From Paracidovorax cattleyae (GTDB lineage: Bacteria > Pseudomonadota > Gammaproteobacteria > Burkholderiales > Burkholderiaceae_C): 64,000 bases of DNA. Location of the stretch: contig NZ_FNJL01000023.1 in the NCBI RefSeq assembly GCF_900104515.1, forward strand, positions 31,703 to 95,702. The letters are read 5' to 3'. A program made the position numbers and the translations under genes. Below are positions 1-8,700 of the stretch, piece by piece. The number at the start of each line of letters is the position of its first letter. Within the stretch, counting starts at the first letter, position 1. Under the pieces are notes generated by a model. That model ran no database searches, was not told the DNA's origin, and saw only the letters and a list, made by a program, of their open reading frames with translations.

Positions 1-678
1 GTAGGACTTGATGCGCTGCTGGTCGGTGCCGGCGCGGGTGGTCTCGTGCACCAGGCGGCCGCCTTCGATGACGAAGAGCCGGTCGGCCACGTCCATCGCG
101 AAGCTCAGCACCTGCTCGGACACGACGATGGTGAGCTGGCGCATCCGGCGGATCTCGTTGAGCGCGCGGGCGATGTCCTTGATGATGGAAGGCTGGATGC
201 CTTCGGTGGGTTCGTCGAGGAGCAGCACCTTGGGGTCGGTGACGAGGGCGCGGGCGATGGCGAGTTGCTGCTGCTGGCCGCCGGAGAGGTTGCCGCCCTT
301 GCGGCGGCGCATGTCCCAGAGCACGGGGAAGAGCGCGTAGATCTCGTCGGGGATGCGTTTTTCCTTGGCGTTCTCCAGGCCGGTCTGGATGTTCTCTTCC
401 ACGGTGAGGGTGGGGAAGATCATGCGGCCCTGGGGGACGTAGGCGATGCCTTTGGCGACGCGGCGGAAGCTCTCGTCGCGCGTGACGTCCTGGTCCGCCA
501 CGCGGATGCTGCCGCTCTTGGTGGGCAGCACGCCCATGAGGCTTTTGAAGAGCGTGGTCTTGCCCATGCCGTTGCGGCCCATGATGGCGACGGTTTCGTT
601 GGCGCGGCCTTCGAACGAGATGCCGTGCAGGGCCTCGCTCTGGCCGTAGGCGACGTGGAGGTCGGTGACTTTCAGCAT
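1..678 (-). CDS. urtE: Urea ABC transporter ATP-binding protein UrtE (3' end off the window)
   Basis: One of the two ATPases that power urea uptake by the UrtABCDE importer, on the cytoplasmic face of the membrane. Reading back from the ATG at 678 gives MLKVTDLHVAYGQSEALHG, then the Walker A stretch GRNGMGKTT, a signature LSGGQQQQLAIARAL, the Walker B LLLDEPTEG and the H-loop-like VVSEQ; the Gln in place of the H-loop His (VSEQ) is common in the LivF/UrtE branch. 226 codons are present and no stop occurs before base 1, so only the extreme C-terminus is missing (family about 230 residues). An AGGAG ribosome site lies just upstream of 678. It is the last of five co-oriented urt genes but is separated from urtD by 430 bp holding an inverted repeat pair. 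Confidence 0.93.
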   Translation of the reverse strand, partial: MLKVTDLHVAYGQSEALHGISFEGRANETVAIMGRNGMGKTTLFKSLMGVLPTKSGSIRVADQDVTRDESFRRVAKGIAYVPQGRMIFPTLTVEENIQTGLENAKEKRIPDEIYALFPVLWDMRRRKGGNLSGGQQQQLAIARALVTDPKVLLLDEPTEGIQPSIIKDIARALNEIRRMRQLTIVVSEQVLSFAMDVADRLFVIEGGRLVHETTRAGTDQQRIKSY

Positions 679-810
679 GGGATCGCTCCTGGGGGGTGCT
701 TTGGGGTGCTTGGTACGTCGTCGGCGCGGATGTGCTTGCTCTGCGTTGTTTCAGTCGCCGTCGCTGCAGAGTCCTTGATGTGCGGGATGGGAGCCCGGGC
801 CGGGATCGCC

Positions 811-1031
811 GGGTGGCCCCTTCCGCGAATGTCCCCCGGCTTCGCCTCCTCCTTTATTTCGCTGCAGGGGCCACCCGGCACTCCCGGCCTGTTCACCGCT
901 CTGCCTTGCCGGCCATGGAGAAGGCGCGGCGATGTTTGCCCGTGGTGGCGGCATGCCCCGCGCAGCGAAATCAAGGAGGAGGCCGCAGGCCGGGGGACAT
1001 TCGCGGATCGGGGCATGCCGCCGCCACGGGC
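811..1031. repeat. Inverted pair of palindromic repeat units between urtD and urtE
   Basis: The 430-bp gap 679-1108 has no credible gene. It holds two related units in opposite orientation. A core at about 823-864 (containing gaatgtcccccggc, then cctcctcc and atttcgctg) returns as its reverse complement at about 962-1006. Each core is flanked by its own short inverted arms: gggtggcccc/ggggccaccc around 811-875, and gcccgtggtggcggcatg with its near-perfect complement around 938-1031. This is the layout of a REP doublet (BIME-like element). In mRNA it could fold into large hairpins between urtD and urtE. Any effect on expression is inference. Confidence 0.7.
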
Positions 1032-1108
1032 CACCCCGAACCCACGCGCCATGCGGCCTTCGTTCGGACACCAGGGCAATGAAGGCAACCGTCGTTCGCA
1101 CTGCATGC

Positions 1109-1852
1109 TCAATGCCCCAGGTACACGTCGATGACCTTCGGATCCGCCTGCACCTTGTCCATCGGCCCCTCGGCCAGGATCTTTCCCTGGTGCATCACCG
1201 TCACCTTGTGCGCGATGCGCTTCACGAACTCCATGTCGTGCTCGATCACGATCACCGCGCGGTTGCGGCAGATGCGCTCCAGCAGCTCGGCCGTCAGCTC
1301 ACGCTCGCGCGCGCTCATGCCCGCGATCGGCTCGTCCAGCATCAGCAGCTCGGGCTCCTGCATCAGCAGCATGCCGATCTCCAGCCACTGCTTCTGCCCG
1401 TGCGACAGCAGCCCGGCCTCCGTCTCCAGGCGCTGGGCCAGGCCGATGTCCTCCGCCACCGCCTGCACGCGCTCCCTCACCGCATCCGTGCAGCGAAAAG
1501 CCAGCGCGCCGAACACCGTGCGGCCCGTGGGATACGACACCTCCAGGTTCTGGAACACCGACAGGTTCTCGTAGATGGACGGCGTCTGGAACTTTCGGCC
1601 GATGCCGAGGCGCACGCGCTGGTGCTCGGCCATGCGGGTCAGCTCCTCGTTCTTGAACTTGATGCTGCCGCCGGTGGCCCGCGTCTTGCCGCAGATGAGG
1701 TCCAGCAACGTGGTCTTGCCCGCGCCGTTGGGGCCGATGATCACGCGCAGCTCATTGCGGTCCACGTAGAGCGTGAGGTTGTCGATGGCCTTGAAGCCGT
1801 CGAACGACACCGTGAGGTCTTCCACGGCGAGGGCGAAGTCGGTATTGCTCAT
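1109..1852 (-). CDS. urtD: Urea ABC transporter ATP-binding protein UrtD
   Basis: Second ATPase of the urea importer (LivG-like), 247 residues. From MSNTDFALAVEDL it shows Walker A GPNGAGKTTLLDLI near residue 45, then an insertion typical of LivG/UrtD proteins (RKFQTPSIYENLSVFQNLEV), a SHGQKQWLEIGMLL signature region, Walker B LLMLDEPIAGMS and the H-loop VIEHDMEFV. The open frame extends upstream to 2008, but that stretch is Pro/Arg-rich shadow overlapping urtC, so I place the start at the ATG ending at 1852, 28 bp after the urtC stop. It should pair with UrtE beneath the UrtB/UrtC membrane core. The urt gene order A-B-C-D-E is the standard one. Confidence 0.95.
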   Translation of the reverse strand: MSNTDFALAVEDLTVSFDGFKAIDNLTLYVDRNELRVIIGPNGAGKTTLLDLICGKTRATGGSIKFKNEELTRMAEHQRVRLGIGRKFQTPSIYENLSVFQNLEVSYPTGRTVFGALAFRCTDAVRERVQAVAEDIGLAQRLETEAGLLSHGQKQWLEIGMLLMQEPELLMLDEPIAGMSARERELTAELLERICRNRAVIVIEHDMEFVKRIAHKVTVMHQGKILAEGPMDKVQADPKVIDVYLGH

Positions 1853-1880
1853 GCAAAGGCTCCTGCGCGGTGGTGGAGGT

Positions 1881-3098
1881 TCAGACGCCCTGGTGGCGCG
1901 TGCCCTGGGGCAGCGGAGCAGGTGCGGCCGGTGGCAGGGGTGCAGCGGTGGAAGCCTCCGGCTCCCCGGCAGGTGCGGGCCACGGTGCGGGTGCCGGCAC
2001 GGCGGCACGGCGCAGGGCCTCGCGGCGGCCCTTCCACCAGGGCACGATGCGCTCTTCCCACAGGCCGGCCAGCCCCATCGGGAAGGCCATGGTCACGCCG
2101 ATGAAGAGCGCCGCCATGAGGAACAGCCACAGGTCTGGAAAGCTCTCGGAGAAATACGTCTTGCCCGCGTTCACCAGCAGCGCGCCATACACCGCGCCCA
2201 CCAGGCTCATGCGCCCGCCCACGGCAGCGTAGATCACCATCTCGATGGATGGCACGATGCCCACGAAGCTCGGCGACATGAAGCCCACCTGCAGCGTGAA
2301 CAGCGCGCCCCCGATGCCCGACAGCGCCGCCGCCAGGCAGAAGGTGAAGACCTTGAAGTTGGCCACGTCGTAGCCCGAGAAGCGCACGCGGTCTTCCTTG
2401 TCGCGCATGGCCAGCAGCAGCGTGCCCAGCTTGCTCGTCTGGATGTAGCGGCACAGCACGATGGACGCCACCAGCAGCGCCACGCACACGTAGTAGAGGA
2501 TGACCTTGGCGCTGTCGGTGCGCGTGTCCCAGCCCCAGAGCGTCTTCAGGTCGGTCATGCCGTTCACTCCGCCCGTGTAGCCCTGCTGGCCGATGATGAG
2601 CACCGTGCAGATCAGCGCCACCGCCTGCGTGATGATCGCGAAATACACGCCGCCCACGCGGCGCTTGAACATGGCGAAGCTCACGATCCAGGCCAGCAGC
2701 GTGGGCAGCACGACCACGGCGGCCAGCGCGAACGGCAGGCTCTTGAACGGCACCCAGAACGAGGGCAGCGCGGTGATCTGGTTCCAGTCCATGAAGTCCG
2801 GGATGCCGGGGGTGGACTGGATCCTGGTGCTGATGGGGTCGGATGCCTCGAGCTTCAGGAACATGGCCATGGCGTAGCCGCCCAGGCCGAAGAACACGCC
2901 CTGCCCCAGGCTCAGCACGCCGCCGTAGCCCCACACCATCACCAGGCCGATGGCGACGAAGGCATAGGTCAGGTACTTGCCCACCAGGTTCAGGCGGAAG
3001 ACGTCGAGGGCCAGCGGCAGGACCACGGCCAGCAGCACGGTGAGCAGCACCAGGCTGGCGAGCTGGTAGCGCTGGACCCAGGCTTTGAGGGCGTTCAT
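1881..3098 (-). CDS. urtC: Urea ABC transporter permease UrtC
   Basis: Integral membrane subunit of the urea importer (LivM-like), 405 residues. It starts MNALKAWVQRYQLASLVLL and runs through about nine hydrophobic helices. LivM-type landmarks are visible, including LGQGVFFGLGGYAMAMFL near residue 65 and ALSGIGGALFTLQVG in the second half. After the last helix there is an unusual Pro/Ala-rich cytoplasmic tail of about 40 residues (PAPAPWPAPAGEPEAS and on) that transport function should not need. The gene lies 43 bp downstream of urtB and 28 bp upstream of urtD, consistent with one transcript. Family assignment is firm; urea specificity rests on the complete urtABCDE context. Confidence 0.94.
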   Translation of the reverse strand: MNALKAWVQRYQLASLVLLTVLLAVVLPLALDVFRLNLVGKYLTYAFVAIGLVMVWGYGGVLSLGQGVFFGLGGYAMAMFLKLEASDPISTRIQSTPGIPDFMDWNQITALPSFWVPFKSLPFALAAVVVLPTLLAWIVSFAMFKRRVGGVYFAIITQAVALICTVLIIGQQGYTGGVNGMTDLKTLWGWDTRTDSAKVILYYVCVALLVASIVLCRYIQTSKLGTLLLAMRDKEDRVRFSGYDVANFKVFTFCLAAALSGIGGALFTLQVGFMSPSFVGIVPSIEMVIYAAVGGRMSLVGAVYGALLVNAGKTYFSESFPDLWLFLMAALFIGVTMAFPMGLAGLWEERIVPWWKGRREALRRAAVPAPAPWPAPAGEPEASTAAPLPPAAPAPLPQGTRHQGV

Positions 3099-3141
3099 GG
3101 GAGGACTCCGGTGGATGCGGAAAGGACGGGAGCGCGCCGGT

Positions 3142-4056
3142 TCAGCGGCGGACCTTGGAGGCGAACAGCCCCTGCGGCCGCACCATCAGGATCAGCACGA
3201 TCAGCGAGAGCGTGATGACCTTGGCCATGGAGCCGGCCAGGAAAAACTCGGTGATCGACTGCGTCTGCGCGATGCCGAAGGCCGACACCACCGTGCCCAG
3301 CAGGCTGGCCGCGCCGCCGAAGGTGACCACCAGGAAGGCATCGACGATGTAGAGCGAACCCGAGGTGGGCCCTGTGGAGCCGATGGTGGTGAAGGCCGCG
3401 CCCGCCACGCCGGCGATGCCGCAGCCGATGGCGAAGGTGAGGCGGTCGGTCTTCTTCGTGTCGATGCCGATGGCGTTGGCCATCACGCGGTTGCTCACGG
3501 TGGCGCGCACCCGCAGGCCCCAGCGGCTCCGGTGCAGCGCGATCAGCACGCCGGCCGTCACCACCACGGTCAGGGCCAGCACGAACAGGCCGTTGACGGG
3601 AATGTCCAGCCCCTCGGCCGGCGCCCAGGAGCCCATCAGCCAGTCCGGCAGCGTGGGGCTCACTTCCTTGGGGCCGATGAAGGTGCGGAAGCACTGCTGC
3701 AGCGCCAGGCTCACGCCCCAGGTGGCCAGCAGCGTATCCAGCGGGCGCTTGTAGAGGTGGCGGATCAGCCCCCACTCCACCAGCCAGCCGGCCACGAAGG
3801 CGAAACCGAAGGCCGCCACGATGGCCAGCGGGAAGTAGAACGGCATGAAGCCGGGCGCGTACTGCGCCGTCAGCGTCGAGCCCAGGTAGATGGTGTAGGC
3901 GCCGATGGTCATGAACTCGCCGTGCGCCATGTTGATCACGCCCATCTGCCCGAAGATGATCGCCAGCCCCAGGCCCATGAGCAGCAGCACCGCGAACAGG
4001 CTCAGGCCCGCGAAACCCTGCATCAGGCCGATGTTCATCATCTCGGAGAAAGTCAT
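3142..4056 (-). CDS. urtB: Urea ABC transporter permease UrtB
   Basis: Second membrane subunit of the urea importer (LivH-like), 304 residues from MTFSEMMNIGLMQGFAGL. It contains the LivH hallmark GLAIIFGQMGVINMAHGEFMTIGAY in the first third and VDAFLVVTFGGAASLLGTV near the C-terminus, with about eight membrane helices. The frame stays open upstream to 5649, apparently making an 835-residue protein, but that extension is only an antisense-like frame across urtA. The ATG ending at 4056 has an AGGAG site 6-10 bases upstream and fits the LivH start. Some UrtB proteins carry a long N-terminal extension; this one does not. It is separated from urtA by 206 bp containing a palindromic repeat. Confidence 0.95.
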   Translation of the reverse strand: MTFSEMMNIGLMQGFAGLSLFAVLLLMGLGLAIIFGQMGVINMAHGEFMTIGAYTIYLGSTLTAQYAPGFMPFYFPLAIVAAFGFAFVAGWLVEWGLIRHLYKRPLDTLLATWGVSLALQQCFRTFIGPKEVSPTLPDWLMGSWAPAEGLDIPVNGLFVLALTVVVTAGVLIALHRSRWGLRVRATVSNRVMANAIGIDTKKTDRLTFAIGCGIAGVAGAAFTTIGSTGPTSGSLYIVDAFLVVTFGGAASLLGTVVSAFGIAQTQSITEFFLAGSMAKVITLSLIVLILMVRPQGLFASKVRR

Positions 4057-4149
4057 GGTGCAGCTCCTGCGTGCAAGCCAAGGGGGAAAATGCGATCTGC
4101 GCCGGCACCAGCCGCCGCAGCGGCCCGCACCGGGCGCGGCATCGAAGGC

Positions 4150-4260
4150 CTTCGCGGCCAAAGGCCAGAGACACCGAGGAAGGGCCGCCCCGCACCGAAG
4201 GTGTCGTCTCCCTCCCGAGCAGCGAGAGAGGGAGGAAGGCGCGCAGCGCTTCAGGGGGTG
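4150..4260 (-). repeat. Palindromic intergenic repeat between urtA and urtB (copy 1 of 3)
   Basis: Read on the minus strand this begins ccaccccctgaagcgctgcg, just after the urtA stop, then gives a hairpin made from ccctctctcgctgctcgggaggg, then gacgacacc and ggggcggccctt. The same order of blocks (ccctgagcggctgcgcc, a cccctt...aaggggg hairpin, gacgacgcc, ggggcggcccttgcgc) recurs at 39932-40048 and 42997-43100. It sits directly 3' of a periplasmic binding protein gene and before its permease, the place where REP elements in E. coli protect highly expressed upstream mRNA. That role here is inference. Confidence 0.75.
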
Positions 4261-4262
4261 GC

Positions 4263-5531
4263 TTACTGATAGCCTTTGGGGAACGGATCGGGCTTGATGA
4301 GCTCGGGCGACTCGGACACCACCTTGAACGTGCCGTCCGGCAGGCCCTGGGCGATGCGCGACTTGCTCCACAGGTGGTGGTTGGCGTCCACCTTCACGTA
4401 GCCTTCGGGCGCGGTCTTGAGCTCGATGCCGGGCGATGCGGCCACCACCTTGTCCACGTCGAAACTCTTGGCCTTCTCCACCGCGGCCTTCCAGAGCCAG
4501 GGGCCCAGGTAGCCGGCCTGCGTCACGTCGCCGATCACCGCGTTGGGGCCGTATTTCGCCTTGAAGGCGGCCACGAACTTCTTGTTGTTCTCGTTGTCCA
4601 GCGACTGGAAGTACTTCATCGACGAATAGAAACCCGCGAAGTTCTCCCCGCCCACGCCGGTCATCTCGTCCTCGGTGACCGACAGCGTCACCAGCAGCTG
4701 CTTGTCGCCCGTGATGCCGGCGGCCTTGAGCGCCTTGTAGAAGGCCACATTGGAGCCGCCCACCACTGCCACGAAGATGCAATCGGGCTTCTGCACCTTG
4801 ATCTTGTTCATCAGCGAGCCGAAGTTGGTGCTGCCCAGCGGGTAATACTCCTCGCCGACGACCTTGCCCTTCTGGAAGTTCTCGATGTGCTTGCGCGCGA
4901 TCTTCATCGAGGTGCGCGGCCAGATGTAGTCCGAACCGATCAGGAAGAAGGTCTTGGCCTTCTTCTCCTTCTGCGCCCAGTCCAGGCTGTAGAGGATCTG
5001 CTGGGTGGCCTCCTGGCCCGTGTAGATCACGTTCTTCGACTGCTCCAGGCCTTCGTAGAAGGTGGGGTAGTACAGCAGGCCGTTCTCCTTCTCGAAGATC
5101 GGCAGCACCGCCTTGCGCGAGGCGCTGGTCCAGCAGCCGAACACGGCTGCGCAGTGGTCGTTGATGAGCAGCTTCTTGGCTTTCTCGGCGAAGGTGGGCC
5201 AGTCGGAGGCGCCGTCTTCCTTGATGACCTTGATCTTGCGGCCCAGCACGCCGCCCATGGCGTTGATCTGGTCGATGGCGAGCTGCTCGGCCTGGATGGA
5301 GCCCGTCTCCGAAATCGCCATCGTGCCCGTGGCCGAATGCAGCTGGCCCACCGTCACCTCGGTGTCGGTCACGGCCAGCTTGGTCGTGTTGACCTGCGCC
5401 GTGGGCTGGGCATGTCCCCAGGCCGGCAGGCCGGCGATGGACGCGGCGCCCATGGCCTGCAGCAGGCGGCGGCGGCCCGCGTCGGCGCTGGCCAGGGGAG
5501 AAACGTTCCGGGGGTCGAGGGGGTGCTTCAT
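4263..5531 (-). CDS. urtA: Urea ABC transporter substrate-binding protein UrtA
   Basis: Periplasmic urea receptor, 422 residues, first gene of urtABCDE. The N-terminus carries a Tat-like signal (GRRRLLQAMGAASIAGLPAWGHA, residues about 19-42). The mature part is of the amide-binding FmdD/UrtA type: TVGQLHSATGTMAISE, EDGASDWPTFAEKA, VFGCWTSASRK, YYPTFYEGLEQSKNVIYTGQ, EEYYPLGSTNF and VTQAGYLGPWLW are all recognisable UrtA segments. The ATG ending at 5531 is the only start giving a complete signal. The 187-bp region upstream separates it from a divergent sensor kinase and carries a 16-bp dyad at 5642-5657, a candidate shared control site. Confidence 0.96.
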   Translation of the reverse strand: MKHPLDPRNVSPLASADAGRRRLLQAMGAASIAGLPAWGHAQPTAQVNTTKLAVTDTEVTVGQLHSATGTMAISETGSIQAEQLAIDQINAMGGVLGRKIKVIKEDGASDWPTFAEKAKKLLINDHCAAVFGCWTSASRKAVLPIFEKENGLLYYPTFYEGLEQSKNVIYTGQEATQQILYSLDWAQKEKKAKTFFLIGSDYIWPRTSMKIARKHIENFQKGKVVGEEYYPLGSTNFGSLMNKIKVQKPDCIFVAVVGGSNVAFYKALKAAGITGDKQLLVTLSVTEDEMTGVGGENFAGFYSSMKYFQSLDNENNKKFVAAFKAKYGPNAVIGDVTQAGYLGPWLWKAAVEKAKSFDVDKVVAASPGIELKTAPEGYVKVDANHHLWSKSRIAQGLPDGTFKVVSESPELIKPDPFPKGYQ

Positions 5532-5641
5532 GAAGGCGCTCCTTGCGTCTGGCAGGGTGGAAGGCGGCGGTGGTGTCGCACCGGATGGACGACAGGTGCC
5601 GCGCTGGAATGAAGGTTAGGGAGAACCCTGCGACGCGCCCA

Positions 5642-5657
5642 TACGTCAATTAACGTA
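5642..5657. promoter_or_regulatory. 16-bp dyad between urtA and the permease-kinase gene; candidate operator
   Basis: The sequence TACGTCAATTAACGTA is an inverted repeat matching its complement at 14 of 16 positions (TACGT arms, AATT centre). It lies 111 bp before the urtA start and 61 bp before the kinase start. It is a plausible site for the LuxR-family regulator encoded at 9167-10090, since NarL/LuxR-type regulators often bind short TAC-containing inverted repeats. Binding is inferred, not shown. Confidence 0.45.
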
Positions 5658-5718
5658 GTGGCCTGCGTACGGCGCCGCCCGCACCGCGCCAAGAACGTTT
5701 CTTGCATGCGGTCCGGGC

Positions 5719-8700
5719 ATGGCCGCCCTCCCCACCGCCACCCCTTCCGAGGCACCCGCCGCGACGCAGACGATCTTCCGCTTCCGGCGCGAATACAACG
5801 CCTGGGTGGCCGACGAGTCCATGGAGGACTATGCGCTGCGCTACACGCCCAAGGGTTTCCGGCGCTGGAGCGAATTCCGCGTGGCGAACACGGCGTTCGG
5901 CTCGCTCTCGTTCCTGGCGCTGGAAGCCATCGGCGGCGCGGTCGCGCTGAACTACGGCTTCTCCAATGCGATGTGGGCGATCCTCGCGGTGGGCGTGCTG
6001 ATCTTCCTTACCGGCCTGCCGATCGCCTATTGCGCGGCGCGCTACGGGCTGGACATGGACCTGCTCACGCGCGGCGCGGGCTTCGGCTACCTGGGCTCGA
6101 CCATCACCTCGCTGATCTACGCGGTGTTCACCTTCATCTTCTTCGCACTGGAGGCGGCCATCATGGCCCTCGCCCTGCAGCTGGTGGTGGACTGGCCGCT
6201 GCAGTGGTGCTACGTGCTCTCGTCGCTCGTCATCCTGCCTCTGGCCATGCGCGGCATCACGCTGATCTCGCGCCTGCAGGCGTGGACGCAGCCGCTGTGG
6301 CTCTTTTTGCTGCTGCTGCCCTTCGTGTGGATCGCGCTGGCGCAGCCGCAGCTCTACCGCGATTTCGCCAGCCTCTCGGGCCTGCGCAGCGGCAGCAGCG
6401 GGTTCGATCCGCTCATGTTCGGTGCGGCCTGCGCGGTGATCTTCTCCCTGGTGGTGCAGATCGGCGAGCAGGTGGACTTCCTGCGCTTCCTGCCCGAGCG
6501 CACCGCGGCCAACCGCTGGCGCTGGTGGAGCGCGGTGCTGGTGGCCGGGCCGGGCTGGATCGCCATGGGCATGCTCAAGATGGCGGGCGGCGCCTTCCTC
6601 GCGTTCGCGGCACTGCAGTTCGAGGTGGGCGTGCACCGCGCGGCCGAGCCCACGCAGATGTTCCTCGCGGGGTTCCGGCAGGTGATGCAGTCCCTGGGCC
6701 TGCCCGGCATGGCGGTGGCGGTGACGGTGCTGTTCGTCGTGGTCTCGCAGATCAAGATCAACCTGACGAATGCGTATGCGGGGTCGCTGGCCTGGTCCAA
6801 CTTCTTCGCACGCGTCACCCGCAGCCACCCGGGGCGCGTGGTGTGGCTGGTGTTCAACGTGGGCATCGCCACGCTGCTGATGACCCTGGGCGTGTTCGGC
6901 GCGCTGGAGAAGGTGCTGGCGGTGTACAGCAACGTGGCGATCGCCTGGGTTGGCGCGCTGGTGGCCGACCTGGTCATCAACAAGCCGCTGGGCCTGTCGC
7001 CCCGGGGCATCGAGTTCCGCCGGGCGCACCTGTACGACTTCAACCCCGTCGGCCTGGGCGCGATGGTGGTGGCCGCGGCCGTGGCCTGCTGCGCCTATGC
7101 GGGCCTGCTGGGCGAGGCCGCGGCGGCCTTCTCGCCCTTCATCGCGCTGGCCCTGTCGATGGCGCTGGCGCCGCTGTTCGCGTGGTGGACCGGCGGGCGC
7201 TACTACCTGGCCCGCCCACCGGCCACCGACTGGGCGCCGGGCGAGCTGGTGCGCTGCGCCGTGTGCGAGAACCGCTTCGAATCCGAGGACATGGCCCGCT
7301 GCCCTGCCTATGGCGCGGCCATCTGCTCGCTGTGCTGCTCGCTCGAGTCGCGCTGCCACGACCGCTGCAAGACCGGCTCGCGCGCGGCCGACCAGTTGCG
7401 CTCGCTGGCCGCGCTGCTGCTGCCGCGCGCCTGGGCGGCGAAGATGAACTTCCGGCTGGGCCAGTACCTGATGGTGTTCGCGTCGCTCTGCGCGGTGGTC
7501 GCCTTCCTGGTGGGCGTGGTGTACGTGCAGGAAGGGCTGGAGACCCCCGCGCAGTTCCTGCGCACGCCGTTCCTCAAGGTCTACGCCCTGCTGGCGCTGC
7601 TGGCCGCCGTGTGCGCGTGGTGGGTGGTGCTCAGCACCGGCAGCCGGCGCATGGCGCAGGACGAATCCGAGCGCCAGACGCAGCTGCTGCTGCAGGAGAT
7701 CGAGGCGCACAAGCGCACCGACGCCGAGCTGCAGGCCGCGCGAGACCGCGCCGAGGCCGCCAACATGGCCAAGACCCGCTACGTGGCCGGCATGACGCAT
7801 GAACTGCGCTCGCCGCTCAACAGCATCCTGGGCTACACCCAGATCCTGCAGAAGGCCCCGCCGGACGCCCACGCGCTGCGCGACGCGCTCTCCACCATCG
7901 AGCGCAGCGGCCGGCACATGCATGCGCTGATCGACGACTCGCTGGAACTGGCCCGCATCGAGGCCGGCCGGCTGCGCCAGGCCCTCGCGCCGCTGCCGCT
8001 GCCCGAGCTGGTGCGCGACGTGGAAAGCATGCTGCGCCCGCAGGCCGAGGCCAGGGGCCTGGCCTTCGCCGTGGAGGTGCTGGGCACGATGCCCGAATGG
8101 ATCCGCGCGGACGCCAGGCGCCTGCGCCAGATTCTGATCAACCTGCTCTCCAACGCGGTGCGCTTCACCCACCAGGGCGAGGTGCGGCTGCGGCTGGACT
8201 TCCGCGCCCATGTCGCGCGCATCGAGGTGATCGATACCGGCATCGGCATCGAGCCGCAGGATCTGGAACGCATCTTCCTGCCGTTCGAGCGCGGCAGCGC
8301 AGGCCGCCGCGCCAGCGAGCCCGGCACCGGCCTGGGCCTGACCATCACCCACCTGCTGACCGAGCTCATGGGCGGGCAGCTCAGCGTGCGCAGCACCGTG
8401 GGCGAAGGCAGCACCTTCACCGCGCGCCTGTACCTGCCCGCTGCCGCGCCCGACCCGGCCTGGCAGCCCGCGCAGGCCGCCCTGCGGCCCGTGGTGGGCT
8501 ACCGGCCGCCGCGGCGCACCCTGCTGGTGGTGGACGACCAGCCGCTGCAGCGCCAGCTGCTCGCGGGCCTGCTGGTGCCGCTGGGCTTCGACGTGCGCGA
8601 GGCCGCCAGCGGGCGCGAGTGCCTGGAGATCGTGCGGCAGTCGCCCCCGGACCTGGTGCTGCTGGACATCAGCATGGACGACCTGGACGGTTGGCAGACT

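Noticed and set aside
672..1112. Short frames on both strands in the urtD-urtE gap
   Set aside because: They are produced by the inverted repeat units and carry no protein-like features.
3142..5649. An 835-codon minus-strand frame suggesting a UrtA-UrtB fusion
   Set aside because: Only the last 304 codons look like UrtB. The upstream part is a non-protein-like frame over urtA, which has its own complete frame, and a good ribosome site precedes the UrtB ATG.
5532..5718. Sigma-54 promoter for urtA, expected if nitrogen-regulated
   Set aside because: I found no TGGCAC-N5-TTGC match on either strand in the gap.
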